DNA of 64,000 bases from Streptacidiphilus sp041262165 (GTDB taxonomy: Bacteria > Actinomycetota > Actinomycetes > Streptomycetales > Streptomycetaceae): NCBI RefSeq assembly GCF_041262165.1, contig NZ_JBGCBY010000015.1:121586-185585 (forward strand). The letters run 5' to 3'. The position numbers and the translations under genes were made by a program. Positions 1-7,200 of the stretch are shown one piece after another (position 1 is the stretch's first letter; every line of letters starts with the position of its first letter). Below the pieces are notes generated by a model. It searched no databases. It was not told the DNA's origin and saw only the letters and a list, made by a program, of their open reading frames with translations.

Positions 1-429
1 GGCCACGACGACCAGCGTCGCCCGCAGCGCGCCGCGCGCGGCCTGCGCCGCGCAGCAGGCCGCGCCCACGGCCAGGGCGAGCAGCGCGCCGTCCGCGTCG
101 ATGTCGTGCAGCGGGGGAGCCGCCGGATCGCCGGAGAGGCCCCCGGGGGCGATCAGGGCGAACGCGCCCACGGTGAGGGCGGCCACGGCGCAGGCGCCCA
201 TCGGCGCCACGGCACCCGCGATGCGCCCGGTCGCGTAACCGGCGGCGACCGCGAGCAGTCCGAGCAGGACGCCCTCAGGGTGCGCGTCACGTCCGCCGGC
301 GGTGTAGAGAGTCCAGACGGCGCAGCCGGTCAGCAGCAGAGCCCCCACCACGTCGGAGGCGGGACCTCGCTGGGACGTCGCTTCGGCGGTCGAAGCGGAA
401 CCAGCTGAAGACGCACCGGTAGCCCTCAT
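1..429 (-). CDS. Partial polytopic membrane protein (O-antigen-ligase-like), cut by the window edge
   Basis: Reading the minus strand from an ATG at 429 gives 143 codons with no stop up to the window edge. About 25 polar Ser/Thr/Ala-rich residues come first, then several hydrophobic segments (around residues 26-43, 53-75, 76-93 and 110-135) separated by short loops, one reading PPLHDIDADGALLAL. This is a membrane protein N-terminus. The loop and the Ala/Cys-rich segment after it resemble streptomycete O-antigen ligase family proteins, but the part that would decide this lies outside the window. No strong ribosome binding site is visible, so the start is provisional. It is divergent from the NUDIX gene to its right. 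Confidence 0.5.
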   Translation of the reverse strand, partial: MRATGASSAGSASTAEATSQRGPASDVVGALLLTGCAVWTLYTAGGRDAHPEGVLLGLLAVAAGYATGRIAGAVAPMGACAVAALTVGAFALIAPGGLSGDPAAPPLHDIDADGALLALAVGAACCAAQAARGALRATLVVVA

Positions 430-500
430 TCCACCCCCACCCCGCCGCGCGACCCGGCAGTTCGGCGGTCGGCCGTCCCTGCCCGGGTCCGCCCTACGGT

Positions 501-610
501 AGACCGGGATCGGCCAAATGAGCCTCTGTCGTACAAACATTCGCTGTCCATGACATCCCAGGCCAGACCGCCGAAGTCCCCGCAACCGCCCTCCATTCGC
601 CGGTCGGTCT
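501..610. repeat. Copy C of the GACCGACCGGC inverted-repeat element (imperfect)
   Basis: The right arm at 593-610, CCATTCGCCGGTCGGTCT, is identical to part of the right arm of copy A at 11923-11940. A weaker left arm at 501-520 (AGACCG...CGGC.AAATG) carries the same landmarks in the opposite sense. The element ends just before the preferred start of the NUDIX gene. Function unknown. Confidence 0.45.
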
Positions 611-621
611 ACGCTCGGCCC

Positions 622-1131
622 ATGCCCATTCCTGAGTTCGTGCGCGAGCTGCGCACCGTCATCGGCCCGCGCCCGCTGTGGATGTCCGGAGTCACCGCCG
701 TCGTCCTCGACGACCAGGGACGGTTGCTCCTGGGCCGCCGTGCCGACACCGGCCGCTGGGCACTGATCACCGGGATCATCGACCCGGGGGAGCAGCCCGC
801 GGACACCGCCGTGCGGGAGTGCTGGGAGGAGACCGGCGTCCACGTCGTCCCCGAGCGACTGACCAGCGTGACCGTGTCCGCGCCACTGGTCCACGCCAAC
901 GGCGACCAGGCGCAGTACCTGGAACTGACCTTCCTCTGCCGGGCGGTGGGCGGGGAGGCCAAGGTCAATGACGACGAGTCACTCGAGGTGGGCTGGTTCG
1001 ACCGCGACGCGCTGCCCGCAGACCTCGACGCCTCCGCGCTGCACCGCGTGCACCACGCCCTGAGCGGCAGCCCGGAGGCGCACTTCATGTTCGACGAGTC
1101 GGCCCTCGATCAGAGCTTCCTCACCAGGTAG
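622..1131 (+). CDS. NUDIX hydrolase
   Basis: This 169-aa protein would hydrolyse a nucleoside-diphosphate-linked substrate or a modified nucleotide in the cytoplasm; the substrate cannot be read from sequence. A complete NUDIX box (G-x5-E-x7-RE-x2-EE-x-G) runs from GIIDPGE through REC to EETGV. The ATG at 622 (MPIPEFVRELR) is preferred over the in-frame ATG at 550 because streptomycete homologues begin this way and the extra residues are low complexity and overlap the inverted repeat. The 3' end overlaps the end of the convergent dhaM gene by 22 bp. A standalone housekeeping or stress NUDIX protein is the best description. Confidence 0.85.
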   Translation: MPIPEFVRELRTVIGPRPLWMSGVTAVVLDDQGRLLLGRRADTGRWALITGIIDPGEQPADTAVRECWEETGVHVVPERLTSVTVSAPLVHANGDQAQYLELTFLCRAVGGEAKVNDDESLEVGWFDRDALPADLDASALHRVHHALSGSPEAHFMFDESALDQSFLTR

Positions 1132-1625
1132 CCGTCCTCGGCGGCCTCGATCACCGCCGCCAGGTCACCGCCCGCCGAGGCGGTGGCCACGGCGGCGACC
1201 GCGCCCTCGACGAACGGTGCGTCAGCAAGCCTGATCGGGAACGGCAGGCCATGGGCCTCGGCGGCGGTGAGCGCCGCCTGCGTGGTCGACACCGCGCTGC
1301 CCAGGTCCGCGAGCACCGCGACCCCCATGCCCTGGTCCGCCCGCCGCGCGGCCTCGACGAACAACTCCGTGCTGGTGCCCACCCCGCCGCCCTCGACCCC
1401 GCCCGCCGTCGTCACCGGCGCGGGGTCACCCGTCCCGACCAACTCGACGGCCAGCTCCGCCACCGCATCGGCGAGAGCCCGGCTGTGCGACACCAGCACC
1501 ACCCCGACCCGGTCCAGAGCGGCCAGCGGCAGCACCCGAAGCGGTCGCGCCGCCGGTTCTTCCTCCTCCTCCGACGCCGGTTCCGGCTCCGGACGCAGCG
1601 CCACCACCCGTGCCTGGCCACCCAT
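1110..1625 (-). CDS. dhaM: DhaM-type PTS phosphotransfer protein (EIIA domain of dihydroxyacetone kinase)
   Basis: The 171-aa protein has an acidic N-terminal tail (about residues 11-22, EEEEE) and then the EIIA-man-like fold of DhaM, starting VGVVLVSHS, with the candidate phospho-His at residue 46. A second family signature, VLADLGSAVSTTQAAL, follows. DhaM passes phosphate from PTS enzyme I and HPr to ADP bound in DhaL so that DhaK can phosphorylate dihydroxyacetone. No dhaK or dhaL gene is in the window, although ptsI, crr and the glycerol genes are. The start is uncertain: GTG codons near the domain edge are alternatives, and the acidic tail may be untranslated. Confidence 0.8.
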   Translation of the reverse strand: MGGQARVVALRPEPEPASEEEEEPAARPLRVLPLAALDRVGVVLVSHSRALADAVAELAVELVGTGDPAPVTTAGGVEGGGVGTSTELFVEAARRADQGMGVAVLADLGSAVSTTQAALTAAEAHGLPFPIRLADAPFVEGAVAAVATASAGGDLAAVIEAAEDGYLVRKL

Positions 1626-1832
1626 ACCCGCTGCTCCCTGCCTCCGAGACCGCCTGCCACCCTGCAGCCCACGCCCCCGCCAGGCTAGGACCCCTCTCCA
1701 CCTGCACCCGCCACGCCGCGCGGAAGCGCCGACCGACTCCCCCGGTTCGCCGACCGGCTGCTCGGTGCGAGGGAAGCCGGTTTCCGCCGGGTGCTGCCTT
1801 GTCCCTGTGCGGGCATGCTGCTTCCCTTCTTC

Positions 1833-1846
1833 TAGAACGTGTTCTA
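1833..1846. promoter_or_regulatory. KstR-type operator before the FadE26-like gene
   Basis: TAGAACGTGTTCTA matches TNNAACNNGTTNNA, the mycobacterial/rhodococcal KstR box, with perfect 6-bp arms (TAGAAC and GTTCTA). It lies 46 bp upstream of the acyl-CoA dehydrogenase start. A second match is at 15016-15029. The KstR-type repressor gene itself is not recognised in this window. Confidence 0.7.
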
Positions 1847-1891
1847 GCGTGGCGGCCGGACACGATGCCGTGCCGACCCGAGGGGACCGCG

Positions 1892-3070
1892 ATGCACCTC
1901 GACTACACGCCCGAGCAGCAGCGACTCCGCGCCGAACTGCGCGAGTACTTCGCCGAGCTGATGCCGCCCGAGGCGCACGGGCGGCTCAACGAACCGCGTC
2001 GGCAGAAGCAGTTCTACCGGGAGGTCAACCGCCGTCTGGGCGCAGACCAGTGGCTCGGGGTCGGCTGGCCGGTCGAGTACGGCGGTCGGGGGATGAGCCC
2101 GGTCGAGCAGTTCGTCTTCTTCGACGAGGCGGCGCAGGCCGGGGTGCCTCTGCCGATCATGGCGCTGAACACGGTTGGCCCCTCGATCATGAAGTTCGGT
2201 ACCGACGAGCAGAAGGACTACTTCCTGCCCCGGATCCTCGCCGGAGAGCTGGACATCGCCATCGGCTACTCCGAGCCCGACGCGGGCACCGACCTTGCCG
2301 CGTTGAAGACCCGCGCCGTGCGTGACGGCGACGAGTACGTCGTCAACGGCCAGAAGATCTGGACCACCAACGGCGACACCGCCGACTGGGTCTGGCTTGC
2401 CGTCCGTACCGATCCGGACGCCCCGCCGCACAAGGGCATCAGCATCCTGTTGGTCGACACCACCGACCCCGGCTACTCGACCACGATCATCCGCACCCTC
2501 GCCGGGCACGACACCACCGCCAGCTACTACGAGGACATCCGAGTCCCGGCCAGCCGCCGCGTCGGGGCCGAGAACCAGGGCTGGCGGCTGATCACCAACC
2601 AGCTCAACCACGAGCGGGTCACCCTTGCCGCCCACGCCACCATGGCCAACCGCGCTCTGGCCGAAGTCCAGCGGTGGGCCAGGGAGACCGAGCTCGCGGA
2701 CGGCAAGCGTGTCGTCGACCTGCCCTGGGTGCGCCAGCGCCTCGCCCGCACGCACACCCGTCTCGACGCCGTGAAACTGCTCAACTGGCAGATGGTGGAC
2801 GCCGTCCAGCGCGGCGCGCTCACCCCGCACGACGCCTCCGCGGTCAAGGTCTACGGAAGCGAGGCCCGCCGGGACGCCTACTCCTGGCTGATGGAGGTGG
2901 TCGGCGCAGCCGGACCGCTGAAGGAGGGTTCGGCGGGGTCGGTACTGCAGGGCAACCTGGAACGCGGCTACCGCAGTGCCGTGATCTTCACCTTCGGCGG
3001 CGGCAACAACGAGATCCAGCGCGAGATCATCTCCTGGATCGGCCTGGGCATGCCCCGCGTGCGCAGATAG
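1892..3070 (+). CDS. fadE26: Acyl-CoA dehydrogenase, FadE26/ChsE4-like (steroid side chain)
   Basis: The 392-aa FAD protein introduces a 2,3 double bond into an acyl-CoA. Family signatures run in order: MHLDYTPEQQ at the N-terminus, GWPVEYGG, IGYSEPDAGTDLA (FAD/substrate loop), QKIWTT, LAGHDTTASYY, NQLNHERV and FTFGGGNNEIQR near the C-terminus. These resemble mycobacterial FadE26 (ChsE4), half of a heterotetrameric dehydrogenase acting on steroid side-chain CoA esters. The ATG at 1892 is chosen because homologues start with this sequence; the frame is open further upstream without conserved residues. A KstR box precedes it. A FadE27-like partner is not adjacent and was not seen elsewhere in the window. 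Confidence 0.85.
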   Translation: MHLDYTPEQQRLRAELREYFAELMPPEAHGRLNEPRRQKQFYREVNRRLGADQWLGVGWPVEYGGRGMSPVEQFVFFDEAAQAGVPLPIMALNTVGPSIMKFGTDEQKDYFLPRILAGELDIAIGYSEPDAGTDLAALKTRAVRDGDEYVVNGQKIWTTNGDTADWVWLAVRTDPDAPPHKGISILLVDTTDPGYSTTIIRTLAGHDTTASYYEDIRVPASRRVGAENQGWRLITNQLNHERVTLAAHATMANRALAEVQRWARETELADGKRVVDLPWVRQRLARTHTRLDAVKLLNWQMVDAVQRGALTPHDASAVKVYGSEARRDAYSWLMEVVGAAGPLKEGSAGSVLQGNLERGYRSAVIFTFGGGNNEIQREIISWIGLGMPRVRR

Positions 3071-3143
3071 CAGGCAGTAGGCCAGCCAGCAGCCAGCAGC
3101 CAGCGGTCGCCAGCCCGCAGCCTGCGACTCCGCGTTCGGCCGC

Positions 3144-3905
3144 TCAGCCGCGGTAGGGCGGGGCCACGCCCCAGCCCCAGTGCGGGACGGGGGCCGCGGT
3201 GACGGGGTGGGCGTCGGGCTGGGAGTTGGCCAGGGCCAGGCGGGTGCCCCACTCGAGGTAGCCGGTGAAGGCGGCGCGGAACTCGGGGTCCGCGGGGAGA
3301 TGGACCTCGTCCGCTGCGTCGAGCAGGAGGTTGAGCCAGCGGCGGCGCTGGGGTTCGGTGATGGCCTTGCCCCGGTGCTGGGCGAGCATGTGGGGGTAGC
3401 CGCCGCGCTCGGCGGTGTAGCGGGGCGGGCCGCCGAGGACCTCGGCGAGCCACATGGCGACGTGGCGGGGATGGGCGGGATCCATCGTGGCGAACAGCGG
3501 GCCGATCAGCTCGTCCTCGCGCACCTGCGTGTAGAACGCGTCGGTGAGCCGTTCCAGCGCCTCGGTGCCGCCGACCCACTCGTACAGGCTGGGCACCGAG
3601 CCGCCGGCGCTTCCGACTGCCGTCCGCTCGTAGTGCCGCATCTCCTCGATGTCCGCGACGTAGGGCCGGATCTGGCTCAGGAACTCCTTGAACTGCGGGC
3701 CGGCGCGGAAGCCCTCCAGATGGTCCTGTGCGGAGGTCCAGCCGATGCGCAGGATGTAGGACTCCGGATCCGCCACGCAGCGGCTGAGCTCGTAGTCGGT
3801 GCACTGCGCGGCTGCGGCGAGGGAGTCGGCGGCGCGTCCGTACGCGGCTTCGAACTCCTCGCTCCGCTCGGCCGGGATCCGGTAGCGGATGTACTCGACG
3901 ATCAT
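3144..3905 (-). CDS. Antibiotic-biosynthesis-monooxygenase / truncated haemoglobin fusion
   Basis: This 253-aa cytoplasmic protein joins two domains. Residues about 1-95 (MIVEYIRYRIP, then RCVADPESYILRIGWTS) form an ABM ferredoxin-like domain. Residues about 105-230 (LYEWVGGTEALERLTDAFY, FATMDPAHPRHVAMWL, GGYPHMLAQHRG, RRWLNLL) form a group II truncated globin, with HMLAQHRG carrying the likely proximal His region and a Trp in RRW. This chimera type has been described from Streptomyces avermitilis; a role in oxidising small quinone-like molecules or in oxygen/NO chemistry is inference. The ATG at 3905 fits the ABM start; the frame extends further upstream without conserved sequence. It is divergent from a TetR gene. 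Confidence 0.85.
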   Translation of the reverse strand: MIVEYIRYRIPAERSEEFEAAYGRAADSLAAAAQCTDYELSRCVADPESYILRIGWTSAQDHLEGFRAGPQFKEFLSQIRPYVADIEEMRHYERTAVGSAGGSVPSLYEWVGGTEALERLTDAFYTQVREDELIGPLFATMDPAHPRHVAMWLAEVLGGPPRYTAERGGYPHMLAQHRGKAITEPQRRRWLNLLLDAADEVHLPADPEFRAAFTGYLEWGTRLALANSQPDAHPVTAAPVPHWGWGVAPPYRG

Positions 3906-3944
3906 GGCGTTCTCCCTGTCGGCCGTCCCATTGCGGTACAGATC

Positions 3945-3966
3945 TGTATTGGAATAATACAATACA
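3945..3966. promoter_or_regulatory. Candidate TetR operator between the ABM-globin gene and the TetR gene
   Basis: TGTATTG (3945-3951), 8-bp spacer, CAATACA (3960-3966) form a perfect inverted repeat in an AT-rich patch unusual for this sequence. It ends 3 bp before the TetR start codon and lies 40 bp upstream of the divergent globin gene, the usual position of an autoregulatory operator for both genes. Confidence 0.6.
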
Positions 3967-3969
3967 AGC

Positions 3970-4614
3970 ATGTACCGAAACCCTGCGATCGCTCCCGCGC
4001 CAGGTGCGGCCCCCGCACGGGTGGGGCGCGCCCGCGATGCCGCGCTCGACGAACGGATCCTCGACGCGGCCCGACGGCAGCTCTCGGTGCTGGGCTACGA
4101 GGGCATGTCCGTCGCGGCGGTCGCCCAGGAGGCCGGAACCACCCGGCAGGCGCTGTACCGCCGCTGGCCCTCCAAGGCGGAACTGGCCGAGGCCGCGATT
4201 TCGACGATCGAAGAGCCCGCAGACCGCCCCGCTGCGGATGGGCATCCCTTCGAGGCACTGGTTGCGGAACTGGCCGACTTCCAGCGCGGGGTCTCCCGCC
4301 CGGGACGGCTCTCCCTGGTGGGCACGATGCTCCAGGAGACCACCGAGCCCGACGTCCTGGACCGCTACCGCGACCGGGTGATCGCCCCGCGACGGCGACG
4401 GCTACTCGCGATCTTCGACAGTGCCCGCAGCCTGGGCGTGATCGACGACGACGCCGACGTGACGGTCGCCCTGACGATGTGCACCGGAAGCTGGTACGGC
4501 CGTGCCCTCGCAGGCGCGCCCGTCCCGCCGGACTGGCCCCGCCGCGTCGCGACCCTGGTCTGGCGCGCGCTGGGCGGCCACCCGCCGACGCCGGAAGGCC
4601 GGGTCACCGATTGA
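3970..4614 (+). CDS. TetR/AcrR-family transcriptional regulator
   Basis: The 214-aa protein has a TetR N-terminal helix-turn-helix at about residues 28-72 (RILDAARRQLSVLGYEGMS, then QEAGTTRQALYRRWPSKAEL) and a helical ligand-binding C-terminal domain without a recognised ligand signature. The start codon is 3 bp after a palindrome, so the transcript is short-leadered or leaderless and probably autorepressed. It is divergent from the ABM-globin gene, which is its likeliest target. It is probably not the KstR acting on the steroid genes, because its own operator does not resemble the KstR box. Confidence 0.85.
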   Translation: MYRNPAIAPAPGAAPARVGRARDAALDERILDAARRQLSVLGYEGMSVAAVAQEAGTTRQALYRRWPSKAELAEAAISTIEEPADRPAADGHPFEALVAELADFQRGVSRPGRLSLVGTMLQETTEPDVLDRYRDRVIAPRRRRLLAIFDSARSLGVIDDDADVTVALTMCTGSWYGRALAGAPVPPDWPRRVATLVWRALGGHPPTPEGRVTD

Positions 4615-5041
4615 GGTACGCCGCTACGCCCCCGGGCTGAACGAAGTCGTAGCGTTCGTCAACGGCGTGGGCTGACTGGGCAACGAATCCAGTCGCACCG
4701 GGTCAGAGACTCAGCATCGACTAACTTTGCTGTCCAAGGACAGATACCGAGCCGTTGCCTGGCGGGTCTGGCGAATCTCTGCACCGCCCAGGTTGCCGCC
4801 TCCGGCGCAGGGGGCAGTGCATCAGCCCCCTGCCCAGCGCTCAGGCTGTTGTCCAAAGCGAGTTGGCGAGGGGGTTCGTCAGCGACGGGGGGTTCGCATC
4901 GGCCAGCCGCCGGTATGAGGCGGTGGCTTCCTCATTCGCGGCAGGCCCTCTGCCCTGCGCCCCACCTCCCCGTGGTCGAGGTGGCGATCAGCGAGTTGGT
5001 CGCCCGCGAGGCCGCGGATACCGAGGGAACGAGGCACGCCG
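4615..5041. other. Gene-poor stretch of 427 bp
   Basis: Short reading frames here have no recognisable domains and no convincing ribosome binding sites. Immediately after the TetR stop a +1 frame reads EVRRYAPGLNEVVAFVNGVG before a stop, which could be the last codons of a lost gene. Together with the WD40 remnant to its right, this looks like decayed DNA. Confidence 0.35.
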
Positions 5042-5361
5042 TCATCTCACCGACCACAGCTGTACGGTCTGGTCGTCGCTGGCGAGGAGGCGGCCTGCGG
5101 GGGAGAACACCACAGCGGAGACGTAGCCGTTGTTGCCGGTGAGCGGTGTGTCGACGGGGTGACCGCTGTCGGTGGCCCACATGCGCACCGTCTGGTCGAG
5201 GCTGCCGGATGGGCGAGTAGGCGGCCGGCGGGGGAGAACGCCACGCCCCACTGCGGGTCCACCCCGGCGGCCCCGTCCTCCGCCGACGACGCTCCCTTGT
5301 TCGCCGCCTCGTGGTCGCTCTGCCCGAAGAGGTGGTCCGGGAGGTTGTGACCGACCGCCAT
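5042..5361 (-). pseudogene. WD40-repeat protein remnant (frameshifted)
   Basis: Two minus-strand frames together encode tandem WD40 repeats. One gives WGVAFSPAGRLLA; the other continues SLDQTVRMWATDSGHPV, then YVSAVVFSPAGRLLA, then SDDQTVQLWSVR and a stop. The switch of frame near 5205-5220 falls where an intact protein would read RLLASGSLDQTV, so a small indel broke the gene. The last repeat also lacks two residues before SDDQ. Only about two of the seven blades of a propeller remain, and no start or N-terminal domain is left. WD40 proteins of this kind in streptomycetes are usually C-terminal parts of kinases or NTPases. Confidence 0.65.
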
Positions 5362-5414
5362 CTCTCGCGATGGCGGCGGCGAGGAGGCCGCCCGACGCGG
5401 CGAGTCCCAGCTGG

Positions 5415-5906
5415 CTAGCGGGGCGGCTCGGCGTTCGAGACATCGACGTCGTCGAAGAGCTCCAGCATCCGGCCCAGCACCCGGACACAGGCGGTGACGT
5501 CCGTATCGGTGAGGTCGCCGCCCGCCTGGCGCAGCAGGATGTGCTCGCGGGCGGTCACGGCGGTGATCGCCGCGTGGCCGTCGTCGGTCAGTCGGATCAG
5601 CGAGGAGCGTTGATGCGCGGGGTTCGGGATGCTCTCGACGAGCTTCCTTTCAGCGGCGTCGTTGACCATCCGCTGCACGAACTGGCGGCTCAGCGATTGG
5701 GCCCGGCCCATCTGCGGCACGGTCATCGGTCCGTTCTCGCGTAGCAGGTCCAGCACGGCGCGCATGCCCACGGAAATACCCTGGGCAGCGTCCAGCTCGA
5801 TCCGCCGCTGCACGCGGCGGTAGAGCGGGCCGACCAGCGCGAAGACTTCCATGAGGCGTCCCGGCAGCTCGTCGGGGGAGAGTGGCACGGAGGCTGGTTC
5901 GGTCAC
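5415..5906 (-). CDS. MarR-family transcriptional regulator
   Basis: The 163-aa protein has the MarR winged helix: helices around VGPLYRRVQRRIELDAAQGISVGMRAV are followed by the recognition region GPMTVPQMGRAQSLSRQFVQRMVND and the wing RRSSLIRL-like segment (HQRSSLIRLTDDG). A C-terminal helix completes the dimer interface. It is divergent from an alpha/beta-hydrolase gene, and the 69 bp between the two genes hold two palindromes, so it probably represses both until a small aromatic or phenolic ligand binds. That ligand assignment is inference from the family. Confidence 0.85.
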   Translation of the reverse strand: MTEPASVPLSPDELPGRLMEVFALVGPLYRRVQRRIELDAAQGISVGMRAVLDLLRENGPMTVPQMGRAQSLSRQFVQRMVNDAAERKLVESIPNPAHQRSSLIRLTDDGHAAITAVTAREHILLRQAGGDLTDTDVTACVRVLGRMLELFDDVDVSNAEPPR

Positions 5907-5927
5907 AGGACCACTCTCTCACGCCAC

Positions 5928-5984
5928 ATGACAACCCAGTTGCCATTCCCGCTCATTCATGACACCTTGGGTGTCATGAATGAG
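5928..5984. promoter_or_regulatory. Twin palindromes in the MarR/hydrolase divergent promoter
   Basis: The first is ATGACAAC-CCA-GTTGCCAT at 5928-5946, arms matching 7 of 8. The second is a perfect 15-bp inverted repeat, arms 5952-5966 and 5970-5984 around TTG, containing CATGACACC and GGTGTCATG. The right arm includes the preferred hydrolase start codon (5976). Both are good MarR operator candidates. Confidence 0.65.
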
Positions 5985-6812
5985 ATCGTGTTCGAGACCT
6001 TCCAGTCCGCCGACGGCCTGCTCACCTACCGCGACGAGGGGCCCCGCGACGGCGAGGTGCTGGTGCTCCTGCACAGCGTCTACGCGGACAGCACCCAGTT
6101 CGACAACCTGATTCCGGGCCTGACCGCCCTCGGCTACCGGGTCATCGCCCCCGACGCCCGCGGCCACGGCCGTTCCGCCAACGCGAGCAAGCCGTTCCGA
6201 CAGGCAGACGACCTCGCGGACCTGCTGCGGTACCTGGGGCTGCGTCAGGTCGCGCTCGTGGGCGTCTCGATGGGCGGGATGATCGGCGTCGATACGGCCG
6301 TTGAGCACCCCGAGCTGGTGCGCACCCTGGTTGTCAGCGGCCGGGGTCTGGGCCAACCGGACCTGACCGACCCCTGGTCCGCCGCCATCGCCGAGCGGCA
6401 GGGCACGGCGCTGGCCGACGGCGACCTACAGACCTACCTCGACGGCTTCGTGCAGTGGATCGCGGGGCCGGAGCGCAGCCTGGACGACGTCGATCCGGCG
6501 ATCGTGGCGCACGTGCGCGAGATGGCGCTGCGCACCCTGATGAAGCACACCCCGGACGAGCCGGACCACCGCGTTCCGGTCGAGGACGTAGCCTCCCGCG
6601 CCAAGGGCATCACCGTCCCGGTCCTGTCCATCGACGGCGCCCTGGACATGCCCGGTCTCCTCGACACCGTCACCGCCCTGATGGACGCCGTCCCCAACGG
6701 CCGCAGCACGCACCTGGACGGCGCCGCCCACTACACGACGATGGAGCAGCCGAAGGAATTCACCCGCATCCTCGTGGACTTCCTGCGCGAGGTCCACGCC
6801 CAGGAGGGCTAG
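5976..6812 (+). CDS. Alpha/beta-fold hydrolase
   Basis: The 278-aa protein carries the usual marks of the fold: an oxyanion HS motif (VLLHSVYADSTQF), the DARGHGRS turn, the nucleophile elbow GVSMGG with the catalytic Ser, a late acidic residue in SIDGALDMPG, and a final His in LDGAAHYTTME. It resembles 3-oxoadipate enol-lactonase and related small-ester hydrolases, but the substrate is not readable. Two starts are possible: ATG 5976 (MNEIVF), inside the right arm of a palindrome, or ATG 5928, which would translate through both palindromes. The later start is preferred because MNEIVF leads straight into the fold. Control by the divergent MarR protein is likely. Confidence 0.8.
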   Translation: MNEIVFETFQSADGLLTYRDEGPRDGEVLVLLHSVYADSTQFDNLIPGLTALGYRVIAPDARGHGRSANASKPFRQADDLADLLRYLGLRQVALVGVSMGGMIGVDTAVEHPELVRTLVVSGRGLGQPDLTDPWSAAIAERQGTALADGDLQTYLDGFVQWIAGPERSLDDVDPAIVAHVREMALRTLMKHTPDEPDHRVPVEDVASRAKGITVPVLSIDGALDMPGLLDTVTALMDAVPNGRSTHLDGAAHYTTMEQPKEFTRILVDFLREVHAQEG

Positions 6813-6848
6813 CCGGCGACCCAGTAGATCGATCGGAACTACTCGTCT

Positions 6849-7160
6849 TCAGGGAACGGCCGTGGCGAAGACGCCGCGTGCGGCGGAGCCGTCCGCCCGG
6901 AGCCAGCCCGCGACGACCTGGCCCAGGATGACCTGGTCCGCTTCGGCCTTGCTCGGGAGTTCGGTGGCCGGGTTCTGCAGCGGTCGCCGGGGCCGATCAG
7001 CGGAGACAGGAAGAGGGCGGCCAGATTCAGCACGAAGAGCGCCGGGGGTTCGGGCAGCCACGAAACGGGGGTGTACCTGGATACACCCCCCCAGCACGCA
7101 CCGGGCCCGTCGGCGGTCTTCACCGCCCCCAGGCTGACCGGTGGCGGCGCCTGCGGTCAT
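6849..7160 (-). pseudogene. Possible decayed membrane-protein reading frame
   Basis: One minus-strand frame gives a hydrophobic stretch, LFVLNLAALFLSPLIGPGD; in the neighbouring frame a protein-like tail follows (PATELPSKAEADQVILGQVV, then AGWLRADGSAARG and a stop). The junction looks like a frameshift near 7000. No domain is recognised and the upstream part is not open, so this is either a degraded gene or chance. Confidence 0.25.
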
Positions 7161-7200
7161 ACTGTTTGGGGCAGCGGGAGTGACTGGGGGCGCGTGGGCG

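Noticed and set aside
6849..7160. A confident gene between the hydrolase and the kinase
   Set aside because: Two short protein-like stretches lie in different frames with no start; it is kept only as a low-confidence decayed frame.
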